Part shown: positions 12,259 to 24,396 of the stretch, piece after piece
Layout: each line of letters opens with the position of its first letter
Position numbering within the stretch: the first letter of the stretch is position 1
Notes under the pieces: model-generated
Told to the model about the DNA's origin: nothing
The model's input: the letters and a program-made list of their open reading frames with translations, nothing else
Databases searched by the model: none
Translations under genes and position numbers: made by a program
Origin: Spirodela intermedia
Taxonomy: Eukaryota > Streptophyta > Magnoliopsida > Alismatales > Araceae
Assembly (NCBI GenBank): GCA_902729315.2
Contig: LR746272.1
Coordinates: 9,232,327-9,296,326 of the forward strand
Length of the DNA stretch: 64,000 nt
Direction of reading: 5' to 3'

Positions 12259-14424
12259 ATGGCGGGAGGCCCCCTCCATCTCTCCCTCTTCCTCTTCCTC
12301 TTCCTCTTCGTCGTCTCCTCGCCCACGCCCCCGCCAGCGGCGGCGGCCGATATCCTCCTCAACGGCTTCGACCCCTCCGTTCTCGCCCTCTACGGTGACG
12401 CCACCGTCGGTGCGGCGGTGGAGGGGCACCGCTCTCTCTCCCTCACCAACGCCTCCAGCTTCTCCATCGGCCGCGCTCTCTACAGGTCTAAGGTGGCCCT
12501 CCGCCGCTCCGCCAACTCCTCCATGGCTTTTCAGTCCTCCTTCATCTTCTCCATGGCGCGCGTCCCCGGCTCGGAACCAGGGCACGGCATCGCATTCCTC
12601 TTCTCACCATTGCCGGGTCTCCAAGATGCCATACCTGCGCAGCACATGGGCCTCTTCAGCCGTTACAGCAACGGGAACCGCACCAATCGGGTTCTTGCCA
12701 TCGAGTTCGACGTCTTCCGGAACGAGGAGTTCTCCGACATCGACGACAACCACGTCGGCGTCGACCTCTTCTCTCTCACCTCCGTCGTCTCCCGCAGCGC
12801 AGGGTACTGGCCGGACGGCCCTTCGTCCTCTTTCGTGAAGCTCAAGCTGAACGACGGCTCCAACTACCAGGCGTGGGTCGACTACGAGGATGGACGGCTT
12901 AATGTGACTATGGCGCCGGCGGGGAAGAGGAAGCCCCTCCGGCCCCTGATCTGGACTGATCTGGATCTCTCAGAGGTGTTCTTGGATGATATGTATGTAG
13001 GCTTCTGTGCCGCCACAGGGGTCCTGGTGGAACATCATAGGATTCTCTCCTGGAGCTTCAGCAACCACAACTCCTCTCTCAGTGAGGCCCTGGTAACCTC
13101 CAATCTCCCCAGTTTCCGGCCGCCGACGGAAGGCGGCGGGCTGCCGAAGGGTGTCGTCGCGGGGATCTCGGCTGCCGGGGTTGTGGTTTTCCTGTTGGGG
13201 TCGGCGTGTCTGCTTCTCGTTTGGCGGCGGCGGAGGAATCAGAAGAAGATGGAGGCGGCGGAATCCGGCGGCGGAGGAGAAGAGGCAGCGGAGGAATGGG
13301 AGATGGAATACTGGCCCCATCGCATACCCTATCGAGAGATCTCCACCGCCACCGACGCCTTCTCGGAGCTGAAGCTCATCGGCTGCGGCGGCAACGGGAA
13401 GGTGTACAGGGGAGACTTGCGGGGAGCCCAGGTGGCGGTGAAGGTGTTCGCCAGAAACTCGGAGGAGGATTTCAGGCAGTTCGCGGCGGAGGTCTCTAGC
13501 CTCGGAAGGCTGAAGCACCGGAACCTAGTGGGCCTGCGGGGCTGGTGCAGGAGGAAGGAAGGAGGGGGGCTGATCCTCGTCTACGACTACATGGAGAACG
13601 GGAGCCTCGAACGGTGGATCTTCCCCGGCGAAGGAGCGGCGAAGAAGCCGCTGGACTGGCAAACGAAGATGAAGATCCTCAAGGACGTGGCCGCCGGCGT
13701 ACTGTACCTGCACGAAGGGTGGGAGGTGAGGGTGCTCCACCGGGACATCAAGGCGAGCAACGTAATGCTCGACGGCGCCATGAACGCGCGGCTGGGGGAC
13801 TTCGGGCTGGCGCGGACGCACCCGCGCGGCGGCGGCGGGCTCGGCACGAGCCGGGTGGTCGGGTCGGTGGGGTACATGGCGCCGGAGGTGATGCACAGTG
13901 GCAAGGCCTCCGCTGCCACTGACGTCTACGGCTTCGGGGTGCTGGTGCTGGAGGTGGTGTGCGGGAGGAGGGCGGTGGAGGAGGGGAGGGCGCCGCTGGT
14001 GGACTGGGTCTGGGGCTTGGCGGAGAAGGGGAAGATGCTGGAGGCGGTGGACACTTCGCTGCTGGGAGCGGCCGAGCATGAGGTCGGCTGGGTTCTGCAG
14101 CTGGGACTGAGCTGCACCAGCGTGGACCAGACGTCGAGGCCCTCCATGTTGCAGGTCGTTAGGGCCCTGGAGGGGCCCTATGGCGCGCCGTGGGAGAAGG
14201 AGACGGAGGAGAAGGTGGGGGCGGAGGCGGCGCTGCTCGCCCGTGGGGCGGTGGCGCCGACGACGAGGGCGTGGGGGCGGTCCATGAGTTCGCGGCCCGG
14301 ATTGATGACGGCCGTCAAGCAGCAGCAGAAGGTGCAGCAGCACCTCACCTTCGAGGAGTTGTGGCAGTCTGTCTCCTGCTCAACGTCGCTCTCCAGCTCT
14401 GATGTCATCGTGGAGGGGAGGTGA
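12259..14424 (+). CDS. L-type lectin-domain receptor-like kinase (LecRK), intronless
   Basis: A single exon of 721 residues. The frame opens at a GTG (12,247), but the first ATG is at 12,259 and leads directly into a signal peptide (Leu/Phe-rich core, residues about 4-20, Ala-rich end near 30). Domains in order: legume-type lectin about 31-270, with AIEFDVFRN and the metal-site-like DDNHVGVD; a linker; one membrane span about 298-322 followed by RRRR; and a cytosolic kinase from about 368. The kinase has a GCGGNGKVY glycine loop, K395 in VAVKV, HRDIKASN (D496), DFG (D514) and GSVGYMAPEV. It is an RD-type kinase with all catalytic residues, so probably active at the plasma membrane in perception of extracellular cues. 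GC content is far above its flanks. Which LecRK clade it belongs to cannot be told without a tree. Confidence 0.95.
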   Translation: MAGGPLHLSLFLFLFLFVVSSPTPPPAAAADILLNGFDPSVLALYGDATVGAAVEGHRSLSLTNASSFSIGRALYRSKVALRRSANSSMAFQSSFIFSMARVPGSEPGHGIAFLFSPLPGLQDAIPAQHMGLFSRYSNGNRTNRVLAIEFDVFRNEEFSDIDDNHVGVDLFSLTSVVSRSAGYWPDGPSSSFVKLKLNDGSNYQAWVDYEDGRLNVTMAPAGKRKPLRPLIWTDLDLSEVFLDDMYVGFCAATGVLVEHHRILSWSFSNHNSSLSEALVTSNLPSFRPPTEGGGLPKGVVAGISAAGVVVFLLGSACLLLVWRRRRNQKKMEAAESGGGGEEAAEEWEMEYWPHRIPYREISTATDAFSELKLIGCGGNGKVYRGDLRGAQVAVKVFARNSEEDFRQFAAEVSSLGRLKHRNLVGLRGWCRRKEGGGLILVYDYMENGSLERWIFPGEGAAKKPLDWQTKMKILKDVAAGVLYLHEGWEVRVLHRDIKASNVMLDGAMNARLGDFGLARTHPRGGGGLGTSRVVGSVGYMAPEVMHSGKASAATDVYGFGVLVLEVVCGRRAVEEGRAPLVDWVWGLAEKGKMLEAVDTSLLGAAEHEVGWVLQLGLSCTSVDQTSRPSMLQVVRALEGPYGAPWEKETEEKVGAEAALLARGAVAPTTRAWGRSMSSRPGLMTAVKQQQKVQQHLTFEELWQSVSCSTSLSSSDVIVEGR

Positions 14425-15100
14425 CCCCCAGGAAGGCCGTCGGATCACAAGAATTTCATTTGACTTCTTGGGCTCTCTCAAATCGTCCCATTTTGTAAAG
14501 GGTCGTTCTCTCTTCGAGCAGTTGATGAGGTAGACAATCGACTTTGTGAGCGGCCGGGTTGGTTTCTCTGTACAAATTTGTGTAGTGATCACAAGTAGAG
14601 TACGTCTTTGAGTCGTACATACGAGGGGAACCTGACGACCGGGGCTCGGACTCATTCCCCATCGCCGTCGAATGCAATTGGTGAGGCGGACGTAGGGACC
14701 GCCGCCGCCGGGAGTCAACCAGGGCCGCAACAAGCGGGCCACAGCATGACTCATCAAACCGCGTCCCGCTGACGGAGCAGATGTCAACGTCGGTCATCCG
14801 TCCGCGCCGCTATAGAATCCAACCTAGTGTTCCGCGACGGCAGATCTTGATTTAGTCAACATCATCAGCTGCTACGCAAGCTCAACATCCCACCCACACG
14901 ATTCTCACCCTTCGGCAAAAGCCAGCTAGAACACATCGAAAGATAACAACAGCGAGAGCGAGAGAGAGAAGGGCAGCCCATTTCACCTGAATCTTATAAT
15001 CATTCACAATGTGACCCTATACAGAAAAACCATAATGCCGGCTACTAGAAATGCACAGGCTGGGAATAGAGACGCTGGAGTTCTTGGCTACGGAGGAGGC
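14425..15100. other. Convergent intergenic region, two 3' ends
   Basis: The 676 bp between the stop codons of the lectin kinase (+) and the CDK-like kinase (-) must hold both 3' untranslated regions. Open frames at 14,380-14,797 on the minus strand show no family features. A short GA-rich run lies near 14,955-14,970. Confidence 0.5.
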
Positions 15101-18100
15101 TCAAGCCGCTCCTCGACTTGAAGGGAATAATGGGGCCGCCATCCGGCCGGAGGGGAATATCTGAGCCCCCTGTTCATAAGCCCTGCTGCTGCCCTGCTTC
15201 CCCGCGGACTGGCCCTTCCTGGCTTTTGACTTGTCGGTGCGAGCCCTGCGGAAGGCCTCCTGGATCTGGCGGTCGTGGTCCTTGAGCATCTGGTCAATGT
15301 TCCCCTTCCCCGACGGGCGGAACAGCGGCCCAGAGTAATGAATCTTGGCGCCCTTGGTGGCGCACGCCTGTTGCAGAGAGAGGAGATGCCGGAGAGATTA
15401 GAACAGGAGTGATGGTGATTGATTCAAAGAGAACGAACCAGGAAGAGACGTCACCCACCAATTCTTGATCCCTGTTGCTGCTCTTCTCTTCTCCTCTTCG
15501 GCGAGAGCCCGACAAGTGGGAATGATAGATTTCGTCGCCCTTCCTCGCTGAATCCGACAGATCATTCCTCGACTCCGACAATCTGCCTGCAAAGCCTGTG
15601 GGATCCATTTCGGAGCCATACTTTTCTCTGCTTTCGTTTAGGGAAGCATTCCTCCGGGTTTCCATCAGACCCTCCAGGGAGGACAAATTAGCCGCCATCG
15701 TAGCCTTGGGGGTCTCGCTGTCCTTGCGTCCCTTGGCCCACTGGTCCCGATGAACCAGTGGCCCCGAGTATGAAGCTCTGTTAGGGAAACGAGTGCGAGA
15801 CTCTTCAGCTGCTTCCAAGACGGAGCCTTGTCTGGGCGGCTCAATCGGGAAGCCTGAGGCGACATCCTCATGCTGTGAGCCGAACTTTTCGCTTCTACTC
15901 TTAGACTGGGGCTGGCCTTGCCTTTTCTGTGCTCGGCCCATCAGAAAGAACCAGACAAATATTAAAACCGACGACAGAAAATCACAAGTCAAAGTATAAC
16001 TCGGAAGGAACCAAATCGCTGCACTGGCAAGTTAATGTGAATAATGTAGCCAACCACAACCAAGTTACCGATGGATGGGTAAACAATGCCCAACCACCCC
16101 CCGTACCATTGACCGCGAGAAACTTCAGCTGCTTTTGTTGACTCTCAGTTTCGACAATGGATGGGATACAAAACAGAACCCAATGGGCTTCGAAAGGAGG
16201 CTTCTGACCTGATATTTGATAAGATAAGTCACAGCATCTAATAAACCAAAGCTGAAGTCGAGTTTTCACAAGAGTTTTCACCCACAACATATCCTGTACG
16301 CCAATTTGACCAAGTCCATACGGATCTGGGTTCCTGACTGGGTCCAGGGCGTGGACCTCAACCCAGAACGTTTTTAAAGACGTATCTTTTATTTTCTTTG
16401 ACCCTAGCATGAAAACCACTGGCCATGCTCACAGCAGCGTCTACAGTTTCACCCTCAACTCATTTTCACCTCTTCTTCCTACACCCAGGATTCCTCTTCT
16501 GCTCTAACCATCATATCCCACAACCACAAAGCTGGTTAGGATGGACGAGGCCTCAGCTAAAAATGGCATGCATGATCGGGGACATTACCGTAAAATAACA
16601 ATGTAAGATAACGTTCCTTCCACTCAGCAAGCACCGAATAAAACCAGACTAAGGAAGCCATTGACCCTATCAAAGCTAGAAAAACTAGGGTCAAGGTTCT
16701 GAACTGGCAGAGAAAAGTTGGAAAAGACCAAATGGCGATCTATGAGCGGAGTAAACAATGAATATTCTTGACAGTAGAACATGAAAGAAATTTAAAGTTT
16801 AAAAAAGGTGAAGACATGTCATGCTTCCAATGGCTAATGATAGATGCAAAAGAGAGCAAACGAATTTTTGGAGCATCTCATAGTAATTCTTTAGCATTGA
16901 AGCTCAAGTAGGTTTTCTTTAGTTCAGCAAAAAGCATCTTCAAACAGTCTTCCTACTTCTGACGACAAAGCCATGCAGACAATATGAACAATCAAAGCTT
17001 GACAACAACTATATATAAAGGCACAAACTTTGGATTCGGAAGATTACTATGGTGAAGTTCCAAGGAAGAAAAATGACAAGTGGGAATAGTAAAACGGAAT
17101 GTTCTGGGACAGATCAAAGACCCCAGAAAAATACCTAATCCCACGGTAAAGACGAATAATTTTACCTGTATTGATGCAGCTAACTCTGCATTCGCGTCGG
17201 GTGCTGCAACAGCTCTAGAGTCTCTCGCTCCTTTCCTTTCAACATCAGCTCTCTGCATCCTGCTAGCTAAGGCTCCTTGTCTGTAAATACAAAGCAAATT
17301 ATCAGTGAGATGCACAGCGTGAATTTTCAGATCACGCGGGTATTAGCTATTCACAAGATTTGGTTTATACATATCAACAAGCACAGACATTAGCATCAGT
17401 ATTAACGTTTTTGCTTCTGCAAGCACCGGAGATGGTACACAATTTTTGGGTTATGCAACATGTAAAATCATTCCTTCGCGGAGCATATGACCGAATAAAA
17501 GATTTGTTATCCTGCTAGCACTCCAGAAGGGACTAACTTATAATTTCTGAAAAAGGAGGGGAGGAAGTTCAAAGAAAAAAAAAAAAAGGTCCAGAGTAGT
17601 GTAACATGACAACCCGAAGAAAAAATATGTGACATCTAAAGGAAACAATTTAATTAACGTCAACGTACAAAAACGATCCTATAACGTCGCCAAAAGGACT
17701 CAATTCAAAATTGCATCCGTAACAAGATAAATGCCTCAAATTTGAGGAGTTATATCCCATTATGCATGTGAAAAGGTATTTTTTAGACTTTTCATCTGAC
17801 CCAAAAAAATGATATGCTTAAGATATTATACGGAAACAGAATATATGAAACAGACTAACCTTCGAGCTTCTTCGTCCCGAACTTTTGCATCAAACTCTTT
17901 GCTGGGAGGATACTTAGGCAAACTTGAAGGATCACAAGCAAGTGGTTTTGTTGTAAAGAACTGAAAATAAATAATGTTACAAGATGTTTTAGGATATTTA
18001 GGCAAAAACTGAGAAATCAATGGACCAAGAGAAAATGATTCTAGTGAATAAATGCATTAATATTTTCTGAATTATAAGTTGGAGAAACAGATTTTCAACA

Positions 18101-21100
18101 TTCATGATTGATGCACTTATCAGAATAAGAACTGAAAACTATAAACACCAAAAACGAGATAATTGATGCATCTGTTGAGTGATTCCGCATCCATTCACAG
18201 AGAAAGAGAGCGCCCACTTTAATACAACAAAAGAGAAATAAGTTCAGGTCAGATAACAAATTACTAACTTCGTCTTCTCTTCTCTCCGGGTAATAAAGTG
18301 AAAAAAAATCGTAAATTTAGTGCATGTAAGAGGGTCAAGCCTCTATTTCATATTTCCCATACTGTGTAAGCATCAAAATATATATTCAATCAAAACATAT
18401 AAGTACACAATGAGGCATCTTCCAATGGGACAATGCATCATGGAAACTGACTCCCTAACAAAAAAAAAAACATGGTTTGAGAGTAAAGAGGCCTAGCATT
18501 TACATCAGAGAACAAGAATTTTCAGTAAAACTGGAGACTGGACTTTGTCACTCTTTCTGAGGGGTAACATTATCAGGTGGAAGAGGTAAAATTCAAATAA
18601 ACTAATTTGACATCAGTGAAGGCTGTCATTATTGTCAGCAGAAGATTTAAGTGGATCAGCGACCACATATGTACAACCAAATTAGCTTTCAAAATAAACA
18701 AATAAAAGTAATAAGCTCTAAAAAATAACCGAACTAATGGTTAGATGGTCTGCATGATAATGTAGGAAACAATAAGGATAAGAGATCATGCTTGTGTTCT
18801 ACGGCTTAAACATTCATTCAAGTGATTCCAAAAAATAATTGTGGTTCTCATTATAAGTGTGATGCAAGCTTCGTAGTAATGACTGCAGTAAGGATGTTTA
18901 ATTTTTGAAGTAAGAAAAAAGTATTAGAACCTACAGTAAGGATTTTGCACGAGATCCCTTAAACAGTTATATATACACGTGAAGGACAACAAGATGCTTT
19001 ACAAATATAGCATCAAAGGAGAAAAAAATTTGATAGGCAATAAAAATGAGAGAAAATAAAATGGCTATTGGCGTTTTCAGCACATGAATCCTAAACATTA
19101 TGTAATATCCTGAGGAACTATCACTCACATCCTAGAGCACCAGAGGAAAAAAATACGATGCAAACTTAATCCTAAGCTAGCTCACTCGAAGTCTCTTCAA
19201 CAAAAGACAATTTGTGAGGCATATGCAATACCTCGCTCATAAGGGCAGATGCAGAAGTCCCACGATCAGCTGGATCAATAGAGAGGAGAACATCCATTAG
19301 TGCTAAAGCTGGCACAGGGAAGTCTTTGAAAGTCTCTGTAACACATCGCCTATATGGCTGCTGCGGTTTAAAAATAGTGGCATGAGGCAATTTTGATTTT
19401 CTCCAGTAATCCTCTGATGGAGAGCCACAAAGCTTGAAAATTTTGTGCAACTGCTCGACCTGAATTTGGAAAAGAAAATATTTGAGCGCCTGACAATTAA
19501 ATTTAGAATGAATTGCTCATCAAAATTTTAAGATAATTATCAGGTGACATCACCCCTTATTTTATTTACGAACCTGAAAGTGAAAACAAAACAGACCAAG
19601 GGAAAGGCATTTGTCACCAGTGTCCCCACTGAGCAACGTTATCACCACTTTAGATCGCGTTGAGTTTTTTGTTTAAATCTCTGATAAAAAACGTGTCACA
19701 GGTAAATCATACAATCCCATTTATTGGTGTGGCCATGTTTTAAGTTATCAAAAAGGCATATGCATAGTGTACCAATGCAAGCCATCTGATAAGCACTCAC
19801 CTCGACCATACAAACTTCTAAGATGGAACAGATGGTACTCAATGGGATATGCATTTCCAATGGTATCACGTTTTTAGCTGGATCATTTTTAAGCCTCGCC
19901 TATCTAGTCCCAGACAAAAATAAGCCATTGGTAGAAAGAAAACCAACACTTGGTATATCAATATCCCGACTCAAAACTTTATAACTTATCATTCTTCTTA
20001 CTCTGATCACAAAACCAAGATATTTCAGGCAGGCGAATCAGAGGCAATCATGAATAACCTGGTGGGAACATGAAAAAACCATCCAGGAGCCGTCATGCTT
20101 GTATTGCATCGCATTTTGCTTTTGCATGTATTTTATTTAGTTTTTTCGTCCCCTCTAGTTAGTCCTTGACTTTAGACACTCTCCTGGCACTATGTTCTTT
20201 GTGATTCACCAGTGATGCCTGCAGAATTATAGGAGCCAACATTGTCAGTATCACCAGCCATGCACCACTCTACGCTACTGTGTTAACGCAGAAAACCTGG
20301 TGCCAGCAACATGGTCCAACAAGATCTACAGCCGCAACTACTGCAGCCAGAACCCAGGCAGCATGCAGGCTACTGTCACTCCCAGCACCAGCAAGCTTTG
20401 CAAGGTGGTTTGACTATAGCAGATGAAAAATATAGTCCATCACCAGCTATAGGCACCATCACTCATCTATATAGCCAGAAGGGTGCTGACAAGCAACAGC
20501 AGATATGGTTTTTTCTTTTTTTTGTTCAAGCCTCCACAGTTGGTCGCAGATGTTCACAAAAGCTGAAGATGGCGAAAGGAATTTAAAGTAGACCATCTTG
20601 TTTCCCAGAAATCAGGAGGAATGGACTACAGAGCAGTAGTCCAATGTGACTCTCCGTATCAATCCGTACTTCCTTGATGCCAAGTGGCGGAGGTCTATAT
20701 AGCACTAGTGCGTTATAAGGGTGGAAAAAAATAGATTTCTGGCCTTCATTTCATAAGAGGAATTGTCCATCCTTGCAACTGATTGGTTCAAAGTCGGAGT
20801 ATATGATAGCCTAAATGGTAATCTCGAACCGTAGAAATTTTCGCTCAAAGATCCAAGGCTGGTGGGATTGTTTTACTTTACGAATACCCTCAGTAGCCAA
20901 GGCTGAGTTCTTGGAATTATGAAGGAGAATCACACGCAGTTTTTCAGACCTTGATCATTATCATCAACAACAATGTGCCACGAAATTTGATTTCTAGAGG
21001 AAACTCTTAAACACCACCTATTCCAGATAAGTCTGATCCTCCACAGGATATAAGTGATTAAATTGATTGAACATGGAAAGATGTGAATCAAGTTATAAAA

Positions 21101-23080
21101 GACAGCCAGAAAATGAAAGATAAAGCAAAGCATATGCGAGGAAAAGATAGAAGCAAATATTGATTGAAAGTGCACATAGCATCATTTAAGGTCTTTGACT
21201 TTGAGGTGTTTACGTGCCTGGAAGGATATAAACAAGCTAGCCATCATACAGTTGGGGCAATTTCCAGCTTATCCAAAATACACTTAATTCTTCAACTAAA
21301 CTATTTACATCATATGCAGAAAAATTACCTCAGTTCTGCCCGGCATTATTGGCTTGCCTGCATACAATTCAGCCAGGATACAACCAGTGCTCCACAAATC
21401 CACAGCTACCCCGTAGTTAGTTGCCCCTAGTAAAAGTTCTGGGGGGCGGTACCAGAGAGTAACCACACGACTTGTCAGCGGGTGGCACTGGTTAGGATCA
21501 AAAAAACTTGCCAAGCCAAAGTCTGCAATTTTTAGAACGCCGGTGTTGTCAATCAGAAGATTGGAACCTTTGATATCCCGATGCAAAATATTACGACTGT
21601 GGCAATGATCTAGGCCACGCAGTAATTGCTGCATGTAGCATTTAATCTGTAGAAATGAAAAAGAAAGATGTCATACACACAACAATCATTTATGGGAACC
21701 ATCTACCAAGAATGAACAAAAAAGAAAAGCTGAAAACTGCGACATTCCATCCTACAAGATCATAAAATAATAATTTTCGTATGCTATATATCTATATCTA
21801 TATATATATATATCTATGTGTGTGTGTGTGTGTGACATCTGAAGTGAAACAACGAAAAAACTACCAGTACAACAAAAAATCAATGAAACTGACAGTATCC
21901 AAGGAGATACAAACAGGGAACTGAAAGATTTTATTGAGAATACCTGTGGTTCAGTAAACTTCAGACCAGGGAAAGAAGCCAACCCAGCAAGATCATGCTC
22001 CATATATTCAAAAACAAGATACAAACTGCAAGACATTCGTGAAGTTACCAATCCCTCTAGCTTTATTATATTCGGATGATCAAGTCTGCGCAGTATGTGG
22101 ATCTCCCTAGCCATGAAGCGCACACTTTCCGGCTCCAGGTTATCAAATCGCACCTTCTTCAGTGCAACAATTTTACCATTATCAATGTCACGAGCCCGGT
22201 AAACATTACTGTAAGTGCCTTGACCAATCTGAAACGAGTAGAAGAATGAACAGTGAACCATGAAGTCAGAAATATCTAAGAAGGCAGCTTTTCTGTCATA
22301 ACTGCACAGAATCAAGGGAATGTTTTACGAAGATGATGAAAAAAATCCATCCATCAGTTGCAATAATATAAAGCATTATACGCAGTCCCAACTTCACAGA
22401 TCCTTTTCGAAATCTTAATTTTATCCATAGGACCATGCTTTGTCAATTTTTCTTTGGTAGACGGTCGGTTTTGCTCAGTAAAACCACTCCATTTTCTCTA
22501 CTTTCATTAGTCGACACTGATTCGCTCTCGAAGCACAATTTTACTGAATAAGCATTTCGTGTAGCATTACAGCATTTCCAGTTGTGAGAGAGAAGAAGAA
22601 TCTAACCTTGTCGAGTTTCTCAAAAGAGTCAGCCCGGCGAGGGACCCAGCCCCTAATGGCCTCTCCGGCCACCGTAGCCAGCCACGGCGGCCATCCGGCC
22701 GCCACCTGCTCCCCTTCTGTGGCCTTTGGGAGAGCTCCTGCTGGCTTGGGATGATAGAGGTACGCCTGCCTTTCCTTCCTCCTCTCCAGTTCCTGGGCGT
22801 AGAGATAGCCCTGCCTCTCACTCCTCCTCTCTAAATCCTGGCCATTAAGCTTGATCGGACCACTGCGCTGTGTCTTCTCCCCTATCACCGCATCTCCACG
22901 GGTGGCGGGCAGTTCTTCTCGCCTTGAGGATGATACAATGGCCCTCCGCTCCATTGTCGAGAGCTTCCCCGACGCGATCGGCTGGGCAGCCACAATGACT
23001 GCCGCAGCAGACATCCTCTCCCGCGGGCTCTCCTGACTGTCCTCGATGGCCGAGGCCTTGCAGCAAATGCAGCCCATCAT
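15101..23080 (-). CDS. CDK-like Ser/Thr protein kinase with MGC N-terminus (At1g54610/IBS1-type family)
   Basis: Eight exons: 23080..22607, 22228..21944, 21646..21329, 19459..19232, 17960..17860, 17280..17166, 15926..15459 and 15367..15101. All introns are GT-AG and phases agree; the product is about 750 residues. Numbered from the MGC methionine at 23077, the kinase core starts near 158. It has IGQGTYSNVYRA, K181 in VALKKVRF, PESVRFMAREI in the position of the cyclin-binding helix, HRDIKGSN (D276), DFG (D294) and SRVVTLWYRPPELLLG. Downstream are the family blocks FFTTKPLACDPSSLPKYPP, DEEARRQ, APDANAEL, SYSGPLVHR and a C-terminal KIHYSGPL...DQMLKDHDRQIQEA. The N-terminal MGCICCK suggests N-myristoylation and palmitoylation, hence membrane attachment. 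The N-terminal region also holds a 15-residue tandem repeat. Partner cyclin and substrates are unknown. Exon 7-8 junction choice (TTG|GTGGGT) was set by reading frame. Confidence 0.93.
21785..21832. repeat. (TA)n/(TG)n compound microsatellite in kinase intron
   Basis: Alternating TA/TC units run into a (TG)n tract inside the intron between exons 2 and 3 of the CDK-like kinase. It is intronic only, and the neighbouring open frame that reads through it is an artefact. Confidence 0.85.
22751..22840 (-). repeat. In-frame 45-bp tandem duplication in kinase exon 1
   Basis: Two adjacent 45-bp units encode QDLERRSERQGYLYA and QELERRKERQAYLYH, a 15-residue imperfect duplication. It is charged and probably helical, just before the kinase domain. 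The copies differ at several positions, so the event is not very recent. Confidence 0.85.
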
Positions 23081-24299
23081 CGCCTGAAGAGAAGACAGGG
23101 AAGACGAAGAACGACCCTGGCGACGATCTGTGCAGCTTTTCCAGCGGAGTGCGGATCGCGAGGGCGAGGGCCGCCGTCGACCCGGTCATCGCGCCACTTC
23201 TTCTTCTTCCACGTCCATCGCAACTCCAAGGGGAGGGCAAGATCCGAAGAACGACGAACAGGGAGCTCCGAGCGAGGGGCAACCGGACGATCCGCGGAGG
23301 GGGCACTAGATCGACGCAGAGAGCAAGACAAACCCTAGAGAGCTACTATAATTTCCCCTTTCCGGATGGTATGACGTGACCCAGACGATGAAAAAAATAA
23401 ATCTGCAAGCTTTATTCCATTAATAAATAAGGGTTTTGGCGAGGACCTGAGTGGTAGCAGTATCCAAGGGCACCGTCGCTGCACCGGCGCAGAACTACCA
23501 CTCCACACACCCCACTTCTCTTCTCTGGTCTCTGGTATCCCTTCCCTCTCGCCTCCTTCAGCCTTCAATAAGACCATTCATCACTTCGTACATCTAATTG
23601 CAGCCATAAATACAGTTCCAAACTGTTCATCCTCTCGTCTTTATCGTCTCATAAATCCCCCACCTTCTTCCTCCCCTCCTCGCAGGACGGCCCTATTTCC
23701 TTTACCGGTACCGATGGACAGCCGCAACATTCCCCTCGAGCTCCCCTGGATCACCAAGACAGCGCCATTATTGCGCCGCTGTTGCACCCTCTGGGGACGC
23801 GCGTGGCTCCACCTTTCCTCTGTCTTTACTCCCCCACTTTCCCCTTCAGCTGCCCGATCCTCCCCCTTCCCCCCCGGGTAACAAAGGGTTTTCCTCCCTC
23901 ATCCATGCTTAAACAATCTTCGCAGATGGAGAGAGAGAGGGGGAGAGAGAGAGAGAGAGAGATAGAGATGGAGCTCCTCGTCAGCCCGTCCCCAGCTCCA
24001 ACTCACGCGAACGACAGATCCACCGCCCGTCCCCACAGCTCCTCCGGTCACGTTAGAAAGGTAGAACTGGAGCGGGGTTGGGCTGGCTGACCTTAGCGTC
24101 TTCCGTTGACTGCCGTCACGTGAGAACTCTAACTGGTCAATCCCATGGTTCAATCTCCTGTTTAACTCCAGTTGCGGGGCGCACCCACGTGAGACCGCCG
24201 TTGCTCAGAATAGTCTCCGGAAAGCTGCTTGTCCGCTAGCTGCATTCACCTTCTTTACCTGCCCTCTCTCTCTCTCTCTCTCTCTCTCACTCACTCCCT

Positions 24300-24396
<97 letters not shown>

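Noticed and set aside
13525-14343. 272-codon minus-strand frame inside the lectin kinase
   Set aside because: A mirror of GC-rich coding sequence with Pro/Arg/His-rich translation; no family features.
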